Shown: piece after piece, positions 16,409-28,322 of the stretch
Layout: the number at the start of each line of letters is the position of its first letter
Numbering within the stretch: the first letter of the stretch is position 1
From: Candidatus Marithrix sp.
GTDB lineage: Bacteria; Pseudomonadota; Gammaproteobacteria; Beggiatoales; Beggiatoaceae
Assembly: GCA_016744775.1 (NCBI GenBank)
Contig: JADGDS010000008.1
Coordinates: 62,001-126,000 of the forward strand
Direction: 5' to 3'
DNA length: 64,000 nt
The notes under the pieces: generated by a model
Database searches by the model: none
What the model was told of the DNA's origin: nothing
Seen by the model: only the letters and a program-made list of their open reading frames with translations
Program-made: the position numbers and the translations under genes

Positions 16409-16894
16409 TCAACGATGTTTAAAATTTAATGATCTTAATTCATATTTGACATTTTCTAATAAATTAGATGCCACATACATATCATATTCTTGCACTAAGA
16501 CATCTATTTTTTGTTCTGCTAATAACGGAGAAATGTAACCTTCACGACATGCAAATAAAAAAATACCTAATGTACCCATTACGTTAAGATTTAATGTTTT
16601 TGCTTTTTTACGTGCTAATAAGTCGTCCAACAATACTAAATCAGCATTTAGCTCACGCGCAAGTTGAATCGCTTCCAATTCTCCACGATGCAATGAACCA
16701 TAATGGCTATCCACAAAAGTCTTGCCTTCTATTGAAATTCTATGAATATCAATTATTTCAGGTAACTGATCTTTTCCAAATTCATTTACAACAGCTTCTG
16801 GAATAAAAATATGGTTAAAGCAGGAAGACAACATATCCAAGCTATCAACACTGCTTAAAAAAACGAGTGGACTTGTATTTGATACTACTTTCAT
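16409..16894 (-). CDS. DUF3368 PIN-like toxin
   Basis: This 161-residue protein has the layout of DUF3368 PIN-like toxins. SNTSPLVFLS sits near the N-terminus, with E in IPEAVVNEFG. GELEAIQLARELNADLVLLDDLLARKKA supplies the central acidic residues, and GTLGIFLFACREG matches the following GT.g.L..A...G motif. It overlaps the preceding UPF0175-like antitoxin gene by four bases (ATGA). It probably acts as an RNase toxin. Confidence 0.8.
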   Translation of the reverse strand: MKVVSNTSPLVFLSSVDSLDMLSSCFNHIFIPEAVVNEFGKDQLPEIIDIHRISIEGKTFVDSHYGSLHRGELEAIQLARELNADLVLLDDLLARKKAKTLNLNVMGTLGIFLFACREGYISPLLAEQKIDVLVQEYDMYVASNLLENVKYELRSLNFKHR

Positions 16895-17178
16895 GAATAT
16901 TTAGATAATTGTTGTGCTGTATGCAAATCTTCTTCAACAACCTCAGCAGCAATCACGTATCCTGTCGAAAAATCTTCTCGTAAACGTTTTTTAAAACCAT
17001 CAAAACCTAAACCTGATAAAGCCGCTGCTGCTTGAAAGCTCATTTTATGTGAATGATACAAACTAGCTGCTAATAAAAAGCGTACCAGTTGTGTTGGACT
17101 TTCGCCGGAATTACCAGCCATTTTATCCAATTGTGTAAATGTGTGATCATCAATATGATCAATTAACAAGCTTGCCAT
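16891..17178 (-). CDS. UPF0175-like antitoxin
   Basis: This 95-residue partner of the DUF3368 gene carries a helix-turn-helix-like block AASLYHSHKMSFQAAAALSGLGFDGFKKRL, which matches UPF0175 antitoxins (a.elY..gkis...aAelaGl....F...L). The N-terminal part (DDHTFTQLDKMAG) is longer than usual and may be a ribbon-helix-helix-like DNA-binding arm. It begins 17 bases from the leuS stop. Confidence 0.7.
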   Translation of the reverse strand: MASLLIDHIDDHTFTQLDKMAGNSGESPTQLVRFLLAASLYHSHKMSFQAAAALSGLGFDGFKKRLREDFSTGYVIAAEVVEEDLHTAQQLSKYS

Positions 17179-17195
17179 GATAGTAATCTATCTCC

Positions 17196-19738
<2,543 letters not shown>

Positions 19739-19764
19739 AAAAAGGGGGGGATTTTTATATAAGT

Positions 19765-20355
19765 TTATCTTAAAGCGGTTTGTAATGCCCGCAATGCGAT
19801 TCCTCTATGGCTAAGCTGATTTTTGACTTCTGGAGCTAATTCTGCTGAGGAGCAATTATGAGTAGGCACATAAAAGTATGGATCATAGCCAAAACCATTT
19901 TCTCCACGTGGCTGTTCTAAAATTACGCCTTCCCAGCTTCCTTGAAAAATCATTGGCATAGGATCATTCGCATGACGCATATAGACAATTACGCAATGAT
20001 AACGCGCTGTACGTTCTGCTGTTGGTAGCCCGGTTAATTTTTCTAATAATAATTGATTATTTTGTTCGTCACTGGCACCAACGCCAGCAAATCTAGCTGA
20101 ATAAATTCCCGGTGCGCCTTTTAGGGCATCAACTTCTATACCAGAATCATCTGACATTGCTGGTAAACCAGTATGTTGAGCAGCATTACGTGCTTTAATC
20201 AGCGCGTTTTCAACAAAACTGAGTCCAGTTTCTTCAGCTTCAGCTACATCAAACTGACTTTGTGGAATCACCTCAAAATTAAATTCTGCTAAAATTTGAG
20301 CAAATTCACGTAATTTACCAGCATTGCCGCTAGCTAAAACAATTTTTTTCATCAT
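19765..20355 (-). CDS. rdgB: dITP/XTP pyrophosphatase (RdgB/HAM1)
   Basis: This 196-residue NTPase removes non-canonical purine nucleotides from the pool. The motifs IVLASGNAGKLREF, PAMSDDSGIEVDAL, GAPGIYSARFAG and ENGFGYDPYFYVP are all present. The start is one of two adjacent ATG codons (20355 or 20352). It directly abuts the ssb stop, so the two genes are probably cotranscribed. Confidence 0.95.
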   Translation of the reverse strand: MMKKIVLASGNAGKLREFAQILAEFNFEVIPQSQFDVAEAEETGLSFVENALIKARNAAQHTGLPAMSDDSGIEVDALKGAPGIYSARFAGVGASDEQNNQLLLEKLTGLPTAERTARYHCVIVYMRHANDPMPMIFQGSWEGVILEQPRGENGFGYDPYFYVPTHNCSSAELAPEVKNQLSHRGIALRALQTALR

Positions 20356-20846
20356 TAAAATGGTACATCATCATCAAAATTTGGAGTTGGTGCTGGTGCT
20401 GGTGCCGCTGCTGGTGGAGACTGAGGAGCTGCTTGTTGTTGCTGTGGTGGAGCATAATTTGTTTGTTGGGGAGCTTGTGCCTGATAATTATTATCTCCTG
20501 CTCCAGTTTTCGGACCATCTAACATTTGCATTTCACGAGCCATAATTTTGGTGGTGTAGCGTTCTACACCGTTTTGATCTTGCCATTTTTCTGTACGCAA
20601 ATTACCTTCTACATAAATTTTTGAACCACTATGTAAATATTGTTTTACAATTTCAGCTAGGCGATTAAAAAAAACTACCTTATGCCATTCAGTACGCTCT
20701 TGACGTTGCCCTGTTTGTTTATCAGTCCAAGATTCGCTGGTAGCAAGACTGATATTAACTATAGCTACGCCTGCTGGTGTATAACGTACATCAGGTTCAT
20801 TGCCTAAGTTTCCTATTAAAATGACCTTATTGATTCCTCTTGACAT
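20355..20846 (-). CDS. ssb: Single-stranded DNA-binding protein
   Basis: This 163-residue SSB has an N-terminal OB fold ([26 protein letters not shown], with [15 protein letters not shown]), a low-complexity Q/A/P-rich linker, and the acidic tip DDDVPF that recruits replication and repair partners. It sits five bases after the MFS transporter gene, the usual MFS-ssb arrangement in gammaproteobacteria. Confidence 0.97.
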   Translation of the reverse strand: MSRGINKVILIGNLGNEPDVRYTPAGVAIVNISLATSESWTDKQTGQRQERTEWHKVVFFNRLAEIVKQYLHSGSKIYVEGNLRTEKWQDQNGVERYTTKIMAREMQMLDGPKTGAGDNNYQAQAPQQTNYAPPQQQQAAPQSPPAAAPAPAPTPNFDDDVPF

Positions 20847-20850
20847 ATTT

Positions 20851-21990
20851 TTATCTCTTTGTAATATTTTTCATAGTCAGTGCGAATATTAACCATATAA
20901 AAATTAATAATGCACAAGTAATAAATACTGTTTCAATTCCATAATATTGATGCAAAAAACCGCCGCTTATTCCACCCATAAAAGCACCAAGAAATTGGGC
21001 GGTTGAATAAACACCCATTGCTGTACCTTTACTATCTACTGGAGTGATTTTACTAATTAAAGACGGCAGACTTGCTTCTAATATATTAAATGCAGTAAAA
21101 AATAAGAATAGCATTATAACAATTCCTATGAAATTAGTATGCAAATAGCTAAAACCTAATTGCGATAAAGCTAATATGGCTATAGCAGTTACAAATACTA
21201 ATTTCATATGATTATATTTTTCTGCTAATATGATACTAGGCACCATAGCAACAATAGATAATGATAATACCGGTATATACACTTGCCAAACTGCATCAAC
21301 TTGTGTAGCTAAATTAATTGGTAATACTACAAATAACGCTGTTAAACTAAAATGTAATAAGAAAATTCCAATATCTAAACGTAATAATTGGGTATTTTTC
21401 AATACAGTTTTAAAACTGGTTTTAATTGTAGAATTGCAATTAATTGGTTCTGGCACCCAATAATATAATATGACAATACCGGATATTGCTAATGCCGCTG
21501 TTAGCCAGAAAATGCCTGATATTCCAATCCAATTATAAAATATTGGACCAATAATTAGTGCTAAAATAAATGACATTCCAATACTAACGCCTAAAGTTGC
21601 CATTGCTTTAGTACGATCTTCTTCATTACTAAGATCGGCAGTAAGTGCTAAAATTGTTGAAGCAATTGCACCACTGCCTTGTAAAGCGCGACCAATAATA
21701 ATACCGGTAATTGAAGAAGATAGGGCAGCGACGACACTGCCGATTGCAAATATCAATAATCCAAAATAAATTATTGGTTTACGACCAATACGATCTGATA
21801 ACATTCCAAATGGAATCTGCAAAATCGCCTGAGTTAAACCATAAATGCCGATTGCTAGCCCTATTAAGAGAGGAGTTATATTAGGTAATTTTTGCGCATA
21901 CAAGGAAAAAATCGGGAATATCATAAATAAGCCTAACATTCGCATGGATAGAATACTAGCTAATGCTACAATATGGTTTTTTATGGTCAT
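20851..21990 (-). CDS. Major facilitator superfamily transporter
   Basis: This 379-residue membrane protein has about 12 hydrophobic helices. The MFS motif [20 protein letters not shown] follows helix 2, and [21 protein letters not shown] marks helix 5. It lies upstream of ssb, as in many pseudomonads and relatives. Substrate specificity (drug, sugar or metabolite efflux) cannot be deduced. Confidence 0.88.
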   Translation of the reverse strand: MTIKNHIVALASILSMRMLGLFMIFPIFSLYAQKLPNITPLLIGLAIGIYGLTQAILQIPFGMLSDRIGRKPIIYFGLLIFAIGSVVAALSSSITGIIIGRALQGSGAIASTILALTADLSNEEDRTKAMATLGVSIGMSFILALIIGPIFYNWIGISGIFWLTAALAISGIVILYYWVPEPINCNSTIKTSFKTVLKNTQLLRLDIGIFLLHFSLTALFVVLPINLATQVDAVWQVYIPVLSLSIVAMVPSIILAEKYNHMKLVFVTAIAILALSQLGFSYLHTNFIGIVIMLFLFFTAFNILEASLPSLISKITPVDSKGTAMGVYSTAQFLGAFMGGISGGFLHQYYGIETVFITCALLIFIWLIFALTMKNITKR

Positions 21991-22301
21991 AAGTCTGTGT
22001 TTGATTAAAAGACTGTTATTTTATCATAATCTTAGGCTCCTTGCTAGGATGATATAAAATACTAAAATTACCTATTAATTGTATTAATGTACAAAAATTA
22101 CTATTGAAGAAACTTGTACTAGTGGCTGTGTTTATCGAGGAGATAATCAGTAGCCTCAATTTTGTAAAGCCATTAGTTATATATTATAATAAATTTACAC
22201 AATTTAACTTTGAACTCCAGTTCTTAATTAACACAAACGCCGCCCAATACAATGGTTGCTTATATTTTTCACTATAGTACATACTCAACCCAACACCATA
22301 A

Positions 22302-22388
22302 CATTTTAAGCTAATCATTATGCCGACAGAGCGGTGTAATTTTCGATGTAAATACTGTTATGAGGATTTTACTATTGGTCATATGTAG
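22302..22388 (+). pseudogene. Radical SAM enzyme N-terminal fragment
   Basis: A frame of 28 codons bounded by stops reads HFKLIIMPTERCNFRCKYCYE followed by DFTIGHM. It contains the CxxxCxxC iron-sulfur cluster motif (C-N-F-R-C-K-Y-C) with the MPTERCNFRC.YCYEDF context of SPASM/anSME-type radical SAM proteins. Nothing of the remaining barrel follows, so this is a decayed fragment. Confidence 0.7.
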
Positions 22389-22408
22389 GCATTTTATAAT
22401 GGATAAAC

Positions 22409-22549
22409 GTTAAAAGAATTAGGTTTAGCTGAAGCTCGTGGATACGAAAAGTATTTCGCGCAATGATAGCCAATGGTTCTCCACCACCTCGTTATGAATT
22501 TGACAAAGAACGTAGCTATTTTACAGCTATATTGTCTGCTAATTTAAAA
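22409..22549 (+). pseudogene. Decayed copy of the AlbA_2 ATPase 3' end
   Basis: These 141 bases are about 93% identical to 26118-26265, the C-terminal coding part of the AlbA_2 gene 3.7 kb away. A seven-base deletion (AACCGGG) breaks the frame and several substitutions have accumulated. The 28 bases just before (22381-22408) match 26408-26435 inside pip at 25 positions, so the segment is a rearranged partial duplication of the pip/AlbA_2 locus. Confidence 0.85.
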
Positions 22550-22782
22550 ATATTTTGATTTAAGTTCTTTGTATCGGCTAACAAACCTACATTTCTTTCG
22601 CAGTTTTGGAAAATATTTACAAGGTTTTTTCCTCAATACCTTTCTTTACATTTTCAATCAGTTTTAAATTATCTTCAAAATCATTATCACGTGTACTAAC
22701 TTGCCATAAGTTTGTGGCTGCGTTTCTCTGTCTAAAATTTTGAAGATAATAGAATCTACAAAGCTGCGCTTTGTACTCCATT

Positions 22783-23613
22783 CTACCCATCTATAAATCG
22801 CCGTATTGGTGAAATATCCACATAATTACAATTATTTAAAAGAGTTATATCAATAGGTAAATTAGTCCTTAAATCTGGCGGATCAAATGCTATCACAATC
22901 AGACCATCCTCTGCAATTAGCCTATCAAATTCATTCTCTGACGGATTCAACATGACCTCATCCCCACGTTTGATACCGATTAATATCACTGGATTCGTTA
23001 TATTTCGTCTTTGATTCAGGATGGCAGCTATTTCATGGAATTTTTTGCCTAGAAACCATTCCGGATATTTGAGACTATCAAGCAAATAAATCTCATTAGT
23101 GTCGCTAGAATAGCTCAGCAATTGTTGATATACCTCAGACAGTTTGCCGTACAACGCTGTTTGAGCAATTATTCCGAGACCAAAACCGGCGGAACAAACC
23201 CATTCATCAACCCCAGCATCTTGCAAATGTTGGACTTTATCTGGATTCATGACTTCAGCGATAATACGCGGTTTATAACTAATATTATGGTCACATTTGG
23301 TGATAGCTAGCGAAATTAGTGCCGCTTTGGCATCTGGATCTGGACAATCTGGATCACTGAGAATAATGACACTTCTGGCATGAAGAACCCCAGCTCGCTC
23401 CAGAACTTTATGCAGAGTGGGATCACTGCGGACAAAATAGACATTTTGATATTCTGGTCTTTCACGCAAACTGAATTCATCAATTTCTGCTGTAGTAATG
23501 ATGGTAATCTTGATATTTGGTGCTGCTTGCTCTGAATGAAGTTCAGCTACGATGCGTTCTCCATTAGTGTGCCAATTGCATATTACAATATGATCTTCAA
23601 TGTTATTTGACAT
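22783..23613 (-). CDS. Soluble RCK/TrkA-N domain protein (channel paralog)
   Basis: This 276-residue protein is closely similar to the C-terminal two-thirds of its upstream neighbour (23603-24679) but has no membrane segment. It starts with the RCK strand HIVICNWHTNGERIVAELHS and continues with SVIILSDPD, RIIAEVMNPDKVQHLQDAGVDEWV and a C-terminal TrkA-C-like part (ILIGIKRGDEVMLNP). The Rossmann glycine motif GxGxxG is replaced by CNWHxNGxxI, as in CASTOR-like channel proteins. It overlaps its neighbour by 11 bases. It is probably a regulatory subunit of the channel. Confidence 0.78.
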   Translation of the reverse strand: MSNNIEDHIVICNWHTNGERIVAELHSEQAAPNIKITIITTAEIDEFSLRERPEYQNVYFVRSDPTLHKVLERAGVLHARSVIILSDPDCPDPDAKAALISLAITKCDHNISYKPRIIAEVMNPDKVQHLQDAGVDEWVCSAGFGLGIIAQTALYGKLSEVYQQLLSYSSDTNEIYLLDSLKYPEWFLGKKFHEIAAILNQRRNITNPVILIGIKRGDEVMLNPSENEFDRLIAEDGLIVIAFDPPDLRTNLPIDITLLNNCNYVDISPIRRFIDG

Positions 23614-24679
23614 AATTAGTCCTCAAAGTAGGTAGTTTAAACGCCATCACAATCAAACTATCTTCTGGTGTTAATTGATCAAAATCGTTCTGTTTAGGAT
23701 TTAATATAACCTTATCCGCCCGTTTAATGCCAATTAAGATCACAGGATGTTTATCCTTTCGTTTCTGAATCAGAATGGCAGCTATTTCCGCAAAATTCTT
23801 GCCCACAAACCATTGCGGATATTTAGAATTATCAATTAAATAAATCTCGTTGTTATGACTAGAATAGCCCAACAATTGTTGATAGACATCCGATAGTTTT
23901 CCGTACAATGCTGTTTGAGCAATAATTCCTAGACCAAAACCGGTAGAGCTGATCCATTCATCAACTCCGGCATCTAGCAAATGCTTGGCTTTATTAGGAT
24001 TTACAACTTCAGCAATAATACGTGGTTGATGGCTGATCAGATTAGATTTGGTAATAGCCAACGAAATCAATACCGCTTTAGCGTCTGAATCTGAATGCTC
24101 TGGATCAATGAGAATAATTACGCTTTTGGCATGATGACTCCTAGTTTTAGTTAATAGAACCTCATAATTAGTAGGATCGCTGTCGATTACAAATACATGT
24201 TTATCATATTTGTAGCGACGTTTTATTTCATCAATGTTGCTATCCGTAATGATGACAATATTGAGGTTTGGTTCAGCTTGCTTGGAATGGAGTTCAGTTA
24301 TGATGGATTCAGCATTATTATGCCAATTACATATAACAATATGATTTTTGATATTCTTAGGAATTTGTGGACCAATATTCATGCCAACAAAGATTGCAGT
24401 CATTTTTGCGATTAAGATCGCTATCACAAAAATACCTAAGATGAATAATAGTAACAAGATCAGTTTGCCAATATTAGTCTTTGCATCATAAGGCTCTCCT
24501 AGAAAATTCACTAACACAATTCGGAATGATTCAATAATGGTCAAATTATTCTCATGCTCGTATTCAAAATGATAAAAGATGAATACTGATAATATATAAA
24601 ACAACACAATCAATATAGTGACTGAAAGCCATAAATTATCTAGGATTTGCTTTTTCCACGAATAGATGGTAGATTTCAT
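23603..24679 (-). CDS. Two-helix ion channel with RCK/TrkA-N domain
   Basis: The 358 residues contain TM1 (about 17-37), a pore loop, TM2 (71-92), and an RCK domain from about residue 108 (NHIVICNWHNNAESII). The loop reads SFRIVLVNFLGEPYDAKT and lacks the TVGYG potassium filter. The channel may therefore be of CASTOR/POLLUX-like or unknown selectivity rather than a standard K+ channel. The following gene encodes a soluble paralog of the RCK part. Its upstream intergenic region is free of genes. Confidence 0.75.
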   Translation of the reverse strand: MKSTIYSWKKQILDNLWLSVTILIVLFYILSVFIFYHFEYEHENNLTIIESFRIVLVNFLGEPYDAKTNIGKLILLLLFILGIFVIAILIAKMTAIFVGMNIGPQIPKNIKNHIVICNWHNNAESIITELHSKQAEPNLNIVIITDSNIDEIKRRYKYDKHVFVIDSDPTNYEVLLTKTRSHHAKSVIILIDPEHSDSDAKAVLISLAITKSNLISHQPRIIAEVVNPNKAKHLLDAGVDEWISSTGFGLGIIAQTALYGKLSDVYQQLLGYSSHNNEIYLIDNSKYPQWFVGKNFAEIAAILIQKRKDKHPVILIGIKRADKVILNPKQNDFDQLTPEDSLIVMAFKLPTLRTNYVK

Positions 24680-24852
24680 AGCTAGATTTTAAGATAAAGT
24701 TAATTGTATGATATTGAGATAATTTAGTCGCTAATACTTTAGTATTCCATAATTTTTCTCAGACAATATGATTACACAGATAAAAAATATTTGCAATATG
24801 TTACATAAATACTATGATCACTTGTACAATTACTACAGCATTTGATAAAAAT

Positions 24853-25011
24853 TAAAGCAGGTTCTACAATAAACTCAAATCCTACTTTCCAGAAAAGTTC
24901 TTAGGCGGGCGAGTTATATATGCTGGAGACAAAACACAAAAGCGTAGTGATTTCGACATCACTACTGTTACACAATTCTCTGAATTACTTAAAAGAACTT
25001 ATGTAAAATAA
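24853..25011 (+). pseudogene. C-terminal remnant of an ATPase (DUF4143-like)
   Basis: After an in-frame stop at 24853, an open frame to the TAA at 25009 encodes FPEKFLGGRVIYAGDKTQKR plus 20 further residues. VIYAGDKTQKR resembles the C-terminal sheet of AAA/DUF4143 ATPases (vlyaGd.tq.r). There is no start or upstream domain, so this is most likely a decayed fragment. The rest of the 337-base gap (24680-24852) shows nothing I can name. Confidence 0.45.
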
Positions 25012-25016
25012 AAATT

Positions 25017-26324
25017 ATGATGATCTCAAGTTTACCAGTTAATATTAATAATCTACTAAGATTTAGAGGAATTGAATCAGCGCGTGTTGAATTTAAGCAA
25101 TCATGGGATGAAAAAACTACTGGTACGCAAGTTTTAAAAACTTTAGCTGCCTTTGCTAATGATTTTTATAATGTTAATGGTGGTTATATTATTATTGGAG
25201 TAGAGGAAAGTGATGGTATGGCTGTTTTACCACCTCGCGGTTTAACTCCTAAAATACTTAGTCTTGCTCAAAAATGGATTCGAGGTAATTCTAAAAAAAT
25301 AGAACCTCATATTCAATTTCGACTTTCTCCTGAACTAGTTGATGGTAAATATATTTTAGTTGTATGGGTTCCGGGTAGTGATGCACGCCCTCATCAAGCT
25401 CCTACTGGAAAAGCTAAAGAAAGAGCCTATTATATACGTGAGGGTTCTGAAACTATTGCAGCTCAAGGTAAATTACTTACTGATTTACTGAATATGTGTG
25501 CAAAAATTCCCTTTGATGATCGTCGAGCAACTGAATTTAGTTTAAATGATTTAAGATCAACTTTGGTGCGTGAATTTTTACATGATGTGCGAAGTAGTCT
25601 GATTGAAGAACAAGATGATTATGAAATTTATCGCCGCTTATGGCTAACTGCAAAAATTAATTCTCACGAAGTTCCAAGAAATATTGCCTTATTATTTTTT
25701 ACAGATGATCCAGAAATAGCATTTAGAGGTGCGCGTATAGAAGTAGTGCATTTTCCAGATGATTCCAGCGGCAATATCTTAGAAGAATGGACATTTAAAG
25801 GCGCGTTACCTAAGCAAATCAAAGATTGTGTAAATCATCTCAAAAACTTTTCTACGACTTATATTCAGAAACATGATGATAAACCAGAAGCTTCTAAATG
25901 GGTGACTTATCCTTTAGCGGCTATAGAAGAAACTATTGTAAATGCAGTTTATCATCGTAGTTATGAAGGCACATTGGAACCTACTAAAGTTTATATTTAT
26001 CCAGATCGTATAGAAGTAAGCAATTACCCCGGACCCTTGCCCGGTTTAGAAATACATCATTTTGAACAACAAAAAATTCCAGCAATTCCAGCTAGAAATC
26101 GCCGTATTGGTGAAATGTTAAAAGAATTAGCTTTGGCTGAAGCTCGTGGAACCGGGATACGAAAAGTATTTGGTGCAATGACAGCAAATGGTTCTCCACC
26201 ACCTCGTTATGAATTTGATAAAGAACGTAGCTATTTTACAGCTATATTGCCTGCTAATTTAAAAGGCAATAATGCTGCTGTTAAGTACAACGAATATTTA
26301 AATAGAATCAGTAGCCTCAACTAA
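25017..26324 (+). CDS. AlbA_2 (Schlafen-like) ATP-binding transcriptional regulator
   Basis: This 435-residue protein belongs to the group annotated as putative DNA-binding proteins with an N-terminal AlbA_2 domain (ESARVEFKQSW at about residues 18-28; FANDFYNVNGGYIIIGVEE). Its C-terminal half is an HATPase_c_4-like domain (EETIVNAVYHRSYEG, RIEVSNYPGPLPG, NRRIGEMLKELALAEARGTGI). Proposed roles include transcription regulation or stress and phage defence. The 3' end overlaps pip (convergent) by 27 bases. A broken copy of its last exon-like segment lies at 22409-22549. Confidence 0.8.
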   Translation: MMISSLPVNINNLLRFRGIESARVEFKQSWDEKTTGTQVLKTLAAFANDFYNVNGGYIIIGVEESDGMAVLPPRGLTPKILSLAQKWIRGNSKKIEPHIQFRLSPELVDGKYILVVWVPGSDARPHQAPTGKAKERAYYIREGSETIAAQGKLLTDLLNMCAKIPFDDRRATEFSLNDLRSTLVREFLHDVRSSLIEEQDDYEIYRRLWLTAKINSHEVPRNIALLFFTDDPEIAFRGARIEVVHFPDDSSGNILEEWTFKGALPKQIKDCVNHLKNFSTTYIQKHDDKPEASKWVTYPLAAIEETIVNAVYHRSYEGTLEPTKVYIYPDRIEVSNYPGPLPGLEIHHFEQQKIPAIPARNRRIGEMLKELALAEARGTGIRKVFGAMTANGSPPPRYEFDKERSYFTAILPANLKGNNAAVKYNEYLNRISSLN

Positions 26325-27197
26325 AGCAGCTATCATTTCTGGATCAGCCGCTAAATGACCACCTGTGGGTATTATTTTTAGTTGGCTATTCTGCAAATTC
26401 TCTGCTAATATGTAGGCATTTTCTAATGGGCAAACTAAATCGCGCTGCCCATGAATGATAGTTACTGGTTTATCTTTGATTTTATCCAGATTATTTAATA
26501 TCTGATTTTCTTCCATAAAGAAATTATTGATTAAATAATGAGCTTCAATCTTAGCTCCATCTGAAACTTCAGTTGGTGCTGGAAATTGCCCATAGCTAAC
26601 TATACAAGAACTCCATGTTACCCAAGCTAATGTTGCCGCTTTATCATTATTAGTTAATGCTTTATAATAATAATTTATGGGATCTTCATTTATTGGCACT
26701 AGTTGCATAAAGGCGTTCCATTGTTGAGGAAATAAACGATTTACGCCTCCATCTTTGTAAAACCAATCTAAATCACGTTGTCTAGCTAAAAATACTCCAC
26801 GTAAAATTAGTCCTAAAACATTATCAGGATATTGTTGAGCATATAATAAACCCAAAGTGGCACCCCAAGAACCACCAAAAATTAGCCAACTATCAATTTT
26901 TAATTGTTGCCTAATAGTCTCCATATCCGCCAACAAGTTTTGAGTAGTATTATTTTCAAGACAAGCAGTAGGCTTTGAACGCCCAGCACCGCGCTGATCA
27001 AATAATATAATTCGATAACGAGTTGGATCAAAAAAACAACGATGATGAGGTTTACAATTTGATCCGGGTCCACCATGTAAGTAGATAACCGGTATTCCAT
27101 TAGGATTACCTGATTCTTCTACCATTAATATATGCTGATTGTCAACAGCCATATTGTGAGTAATATAAGGTTCTATTTCTGGATATAATGTTTTCAT
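26298..27197 (-). CDS. pip: Proline iminopeptidase
   Basis: This alpha/beta hydrolase removes N-terminal proline from peptides. Family motifs are HGGPGSNCKPHHRCFFDP, DQRGAGRSKP, the nucleophile elbow GGSWGATLGL, and the late triad GQRDLVCPLE with GGHLAADPE. I chose the ATG at 27197 (MKTLYPEIEPYITHNMAV), the family N-terminus. An upstream ATG at 27236 adds a non-conserved leader. The 3' end overlaps the AlbA_2 gene. Confidence 0.93.
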   Translation of the reverse strand: MKTLYPEIEPYITHNMAVDNQHILMVEESGNPNGIPVIYLHGGPGSNCKPHHRCFFDPTRYRIILFDQRGAGRSKPTACLENNTTQNLLADMETIRQQLKIDSWLIFGGSWGATLGLLYAQQYPDNVLGLILRGVFLARQRDLDWFYKDGGVNRLFPQQWNAFMQLVPINEDPINYYYKALTNNDKAATLAWVTWSSCIVSYGQFPAPTEVSDGAKIEAHYLINNFFMEENQILNNLDKIKDKPVTIIHGQRDLVCPLENAYILAENLQNSQLKIIPTGGHLAADPEMIAALVEATDSI

Positions 27198-27236
27198 TTT
27201 AATTGATTGTATGTGAAAATAGTTAATGAAGCTCAA

Positions 27237-27251
27237 AGACCTGACAGGTCT
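27237..27251. promoter_or_regulatory. AGACCTG-A-CAGGTCT palindrome
   Basis: Seven-base arms flank one central base in the 99-base gap between the divergent pip and pyrC genes. The core ACCTGACAGGT recurs in the long hairpin after thiC (58366-58398). It could be an operator or a remnant of a dispersed palindrome. Confidence 0.35.
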
Positions 27252-27296
27252 AAAACTCGATAAAATTAAATTGATGATATACTAGGAATTGACAAA

Positions 27297-28322
27297 ATGC
27301 ACCATATTACACTTACCCAACCAGATGATTGGCATTTACATCTACGCGATGGTGCGAGCATGGCTTCAGTAGTTGCCGCTACGGCTCGTTGCTTTGCTCG
27401 CGCTATCATTATGCCTAATTTAAAACCACCAATTACCACCGTAGATCAAGCTATTGCTTATAAAAAACAAATAGTTAATATCGATAAAGACTTTAAACCC
27501 TTAATGACACTTTATCTAACAGATAATACGCCTGTAGATGAAATTGTCAAATTAAAAGATTTTCCTGATATAGTAGCCGTAAAATATTATCCTGCTGGTG
27601 CTACTACTAATTCTGATAGTGGTGTCACTGATTTACGTAAAGTTTGGCAAGTGCTTGAGGCTATGCAGAAATATGATATTCCATTATTAATACATGGCGA
27701 AGTTACAGCGGCAACTGTTGATGTCTTTGATCGCGAAAAACTATTTATTGAATATGTACTCGATCCATTAATAGAAAATTTCCCTGAACTTAGAATAGTA
27801 TTAGAACATATTACCACACAAGAAGCAGTTGATTATGTAAATAGTAGAAATAATAAGTTAGCGGCAACAATTACTGCACATCATTTATTAATGAATCGTA
27901 ATGATTTATTCACTGGTGGTATTCGCCCTCATCATTATTGTTTACCTGTTTTAAAACGTGAAACTCATCGTCAAGCCTTATTAAAAGCCGCTACTAGTGG
28001 CAATCCTAAATTTTTCTTAGGCACTGATAGCGCACCTCATGCTAAATCAGATAAAGAAAGTAGCTGTGGTTGTGCAGGAATCTATAGTGCCCCTGCCGCT
28101 ATAGAATTATATGCTGAAGCTTTTGAACAAGTAGAAGCTTTAGATAAATTAGAAGCTTTTGCTAGTTTTTATGGTGCAGATTTTTATCATCTAACTCGTA
28201 ATACAGAGAAAATTACTTTGAAAAAACATAGTTGGAAAATGCCAAGTCATTTTGAATTTGGAACACAGAAAGTTGTACCGATACGAGCAGAACAAGAAAT
28301 TTACTGGCAATTGGTAAAATAA
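27297..28322 (+). CDS. pyrC: Dihydroorotase (homodimeric, PyrC class)
   Basis: This zinc enzyme of pyrimidine synthesis cyclises carbamoyl-aspartate. At 341 residues it starts [19 protein letters not shown], which carries the metal histidines H16/H18 region. Later ligands appear in IHGEV, LEHITT and [19 protein letters not shown]. It overlaps the rnt start by one base, the usual pyrC-rnt pairing. Confidence 0.96.
   Translation: MHHITLTQPDDWHLHLRDGASMASVVAATARCFARAIIMPNLKPPITTVDQAIAYKKQIVNIDKDFKPLMTLYLTDNTPVDEIVKLKDFPDIVAVKYYPAGATTNSDSGVTDLRKVWQVLEAMQKYDIPLLIHGEVTAATVDVFDREKLFIEYVLDPLIENFPELRIVLEHITTQEAVDYVNSRNNKLAATITAHHLLMNRNDLFTGGIRPHHYCLPVLKRETHRQALLKAATSGNPKFFLGTDSAPHAKSDKESSCGCAGIYSAPAAIELYAEAFEQVEALDKLEAFASFYGADFYHLTRNTEKITLKKHSWKMPSHFEFGTQKVVPIRAEQEIYWQLVK

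Larger units (their letters stand above)
21991..22782. other. Gene graveyard between MFS and RCK genes
   Basis: About 790 bases carry no intact gene. They hold a radical-SAM fragment (22302-22388), a rearranged pip/AlbA_2 gene fragment (22381-22549), and on the minus strand near 22600-22780 a degenerate frame. That frame reads SIIFKILDRETQPQTYGKL, then continues in a shifted frame as KLIENVKKGIEEKTL. A short ATCAGTAGCCTCAA match near 22147 also occurs at the pip/AlbA_2 junction (26309). I see no promoter or RNA gene in the first 300 bases. Confidence 0.7.

Noticed and set aside
21991..22301. A possible non-coding RNA or tRNA in the long AT-rich gap
   Set aside because: No tRNA-like cloverleaf, terminator or GC-rich structure could be found by eye.
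22783..24679. TrkA/TrkH potassium uptake system
   Set aside because: There is no TrkH-like permease; the larger protein has its own two-helix pore, and the filter and Rossmann motifs differ from Trk.
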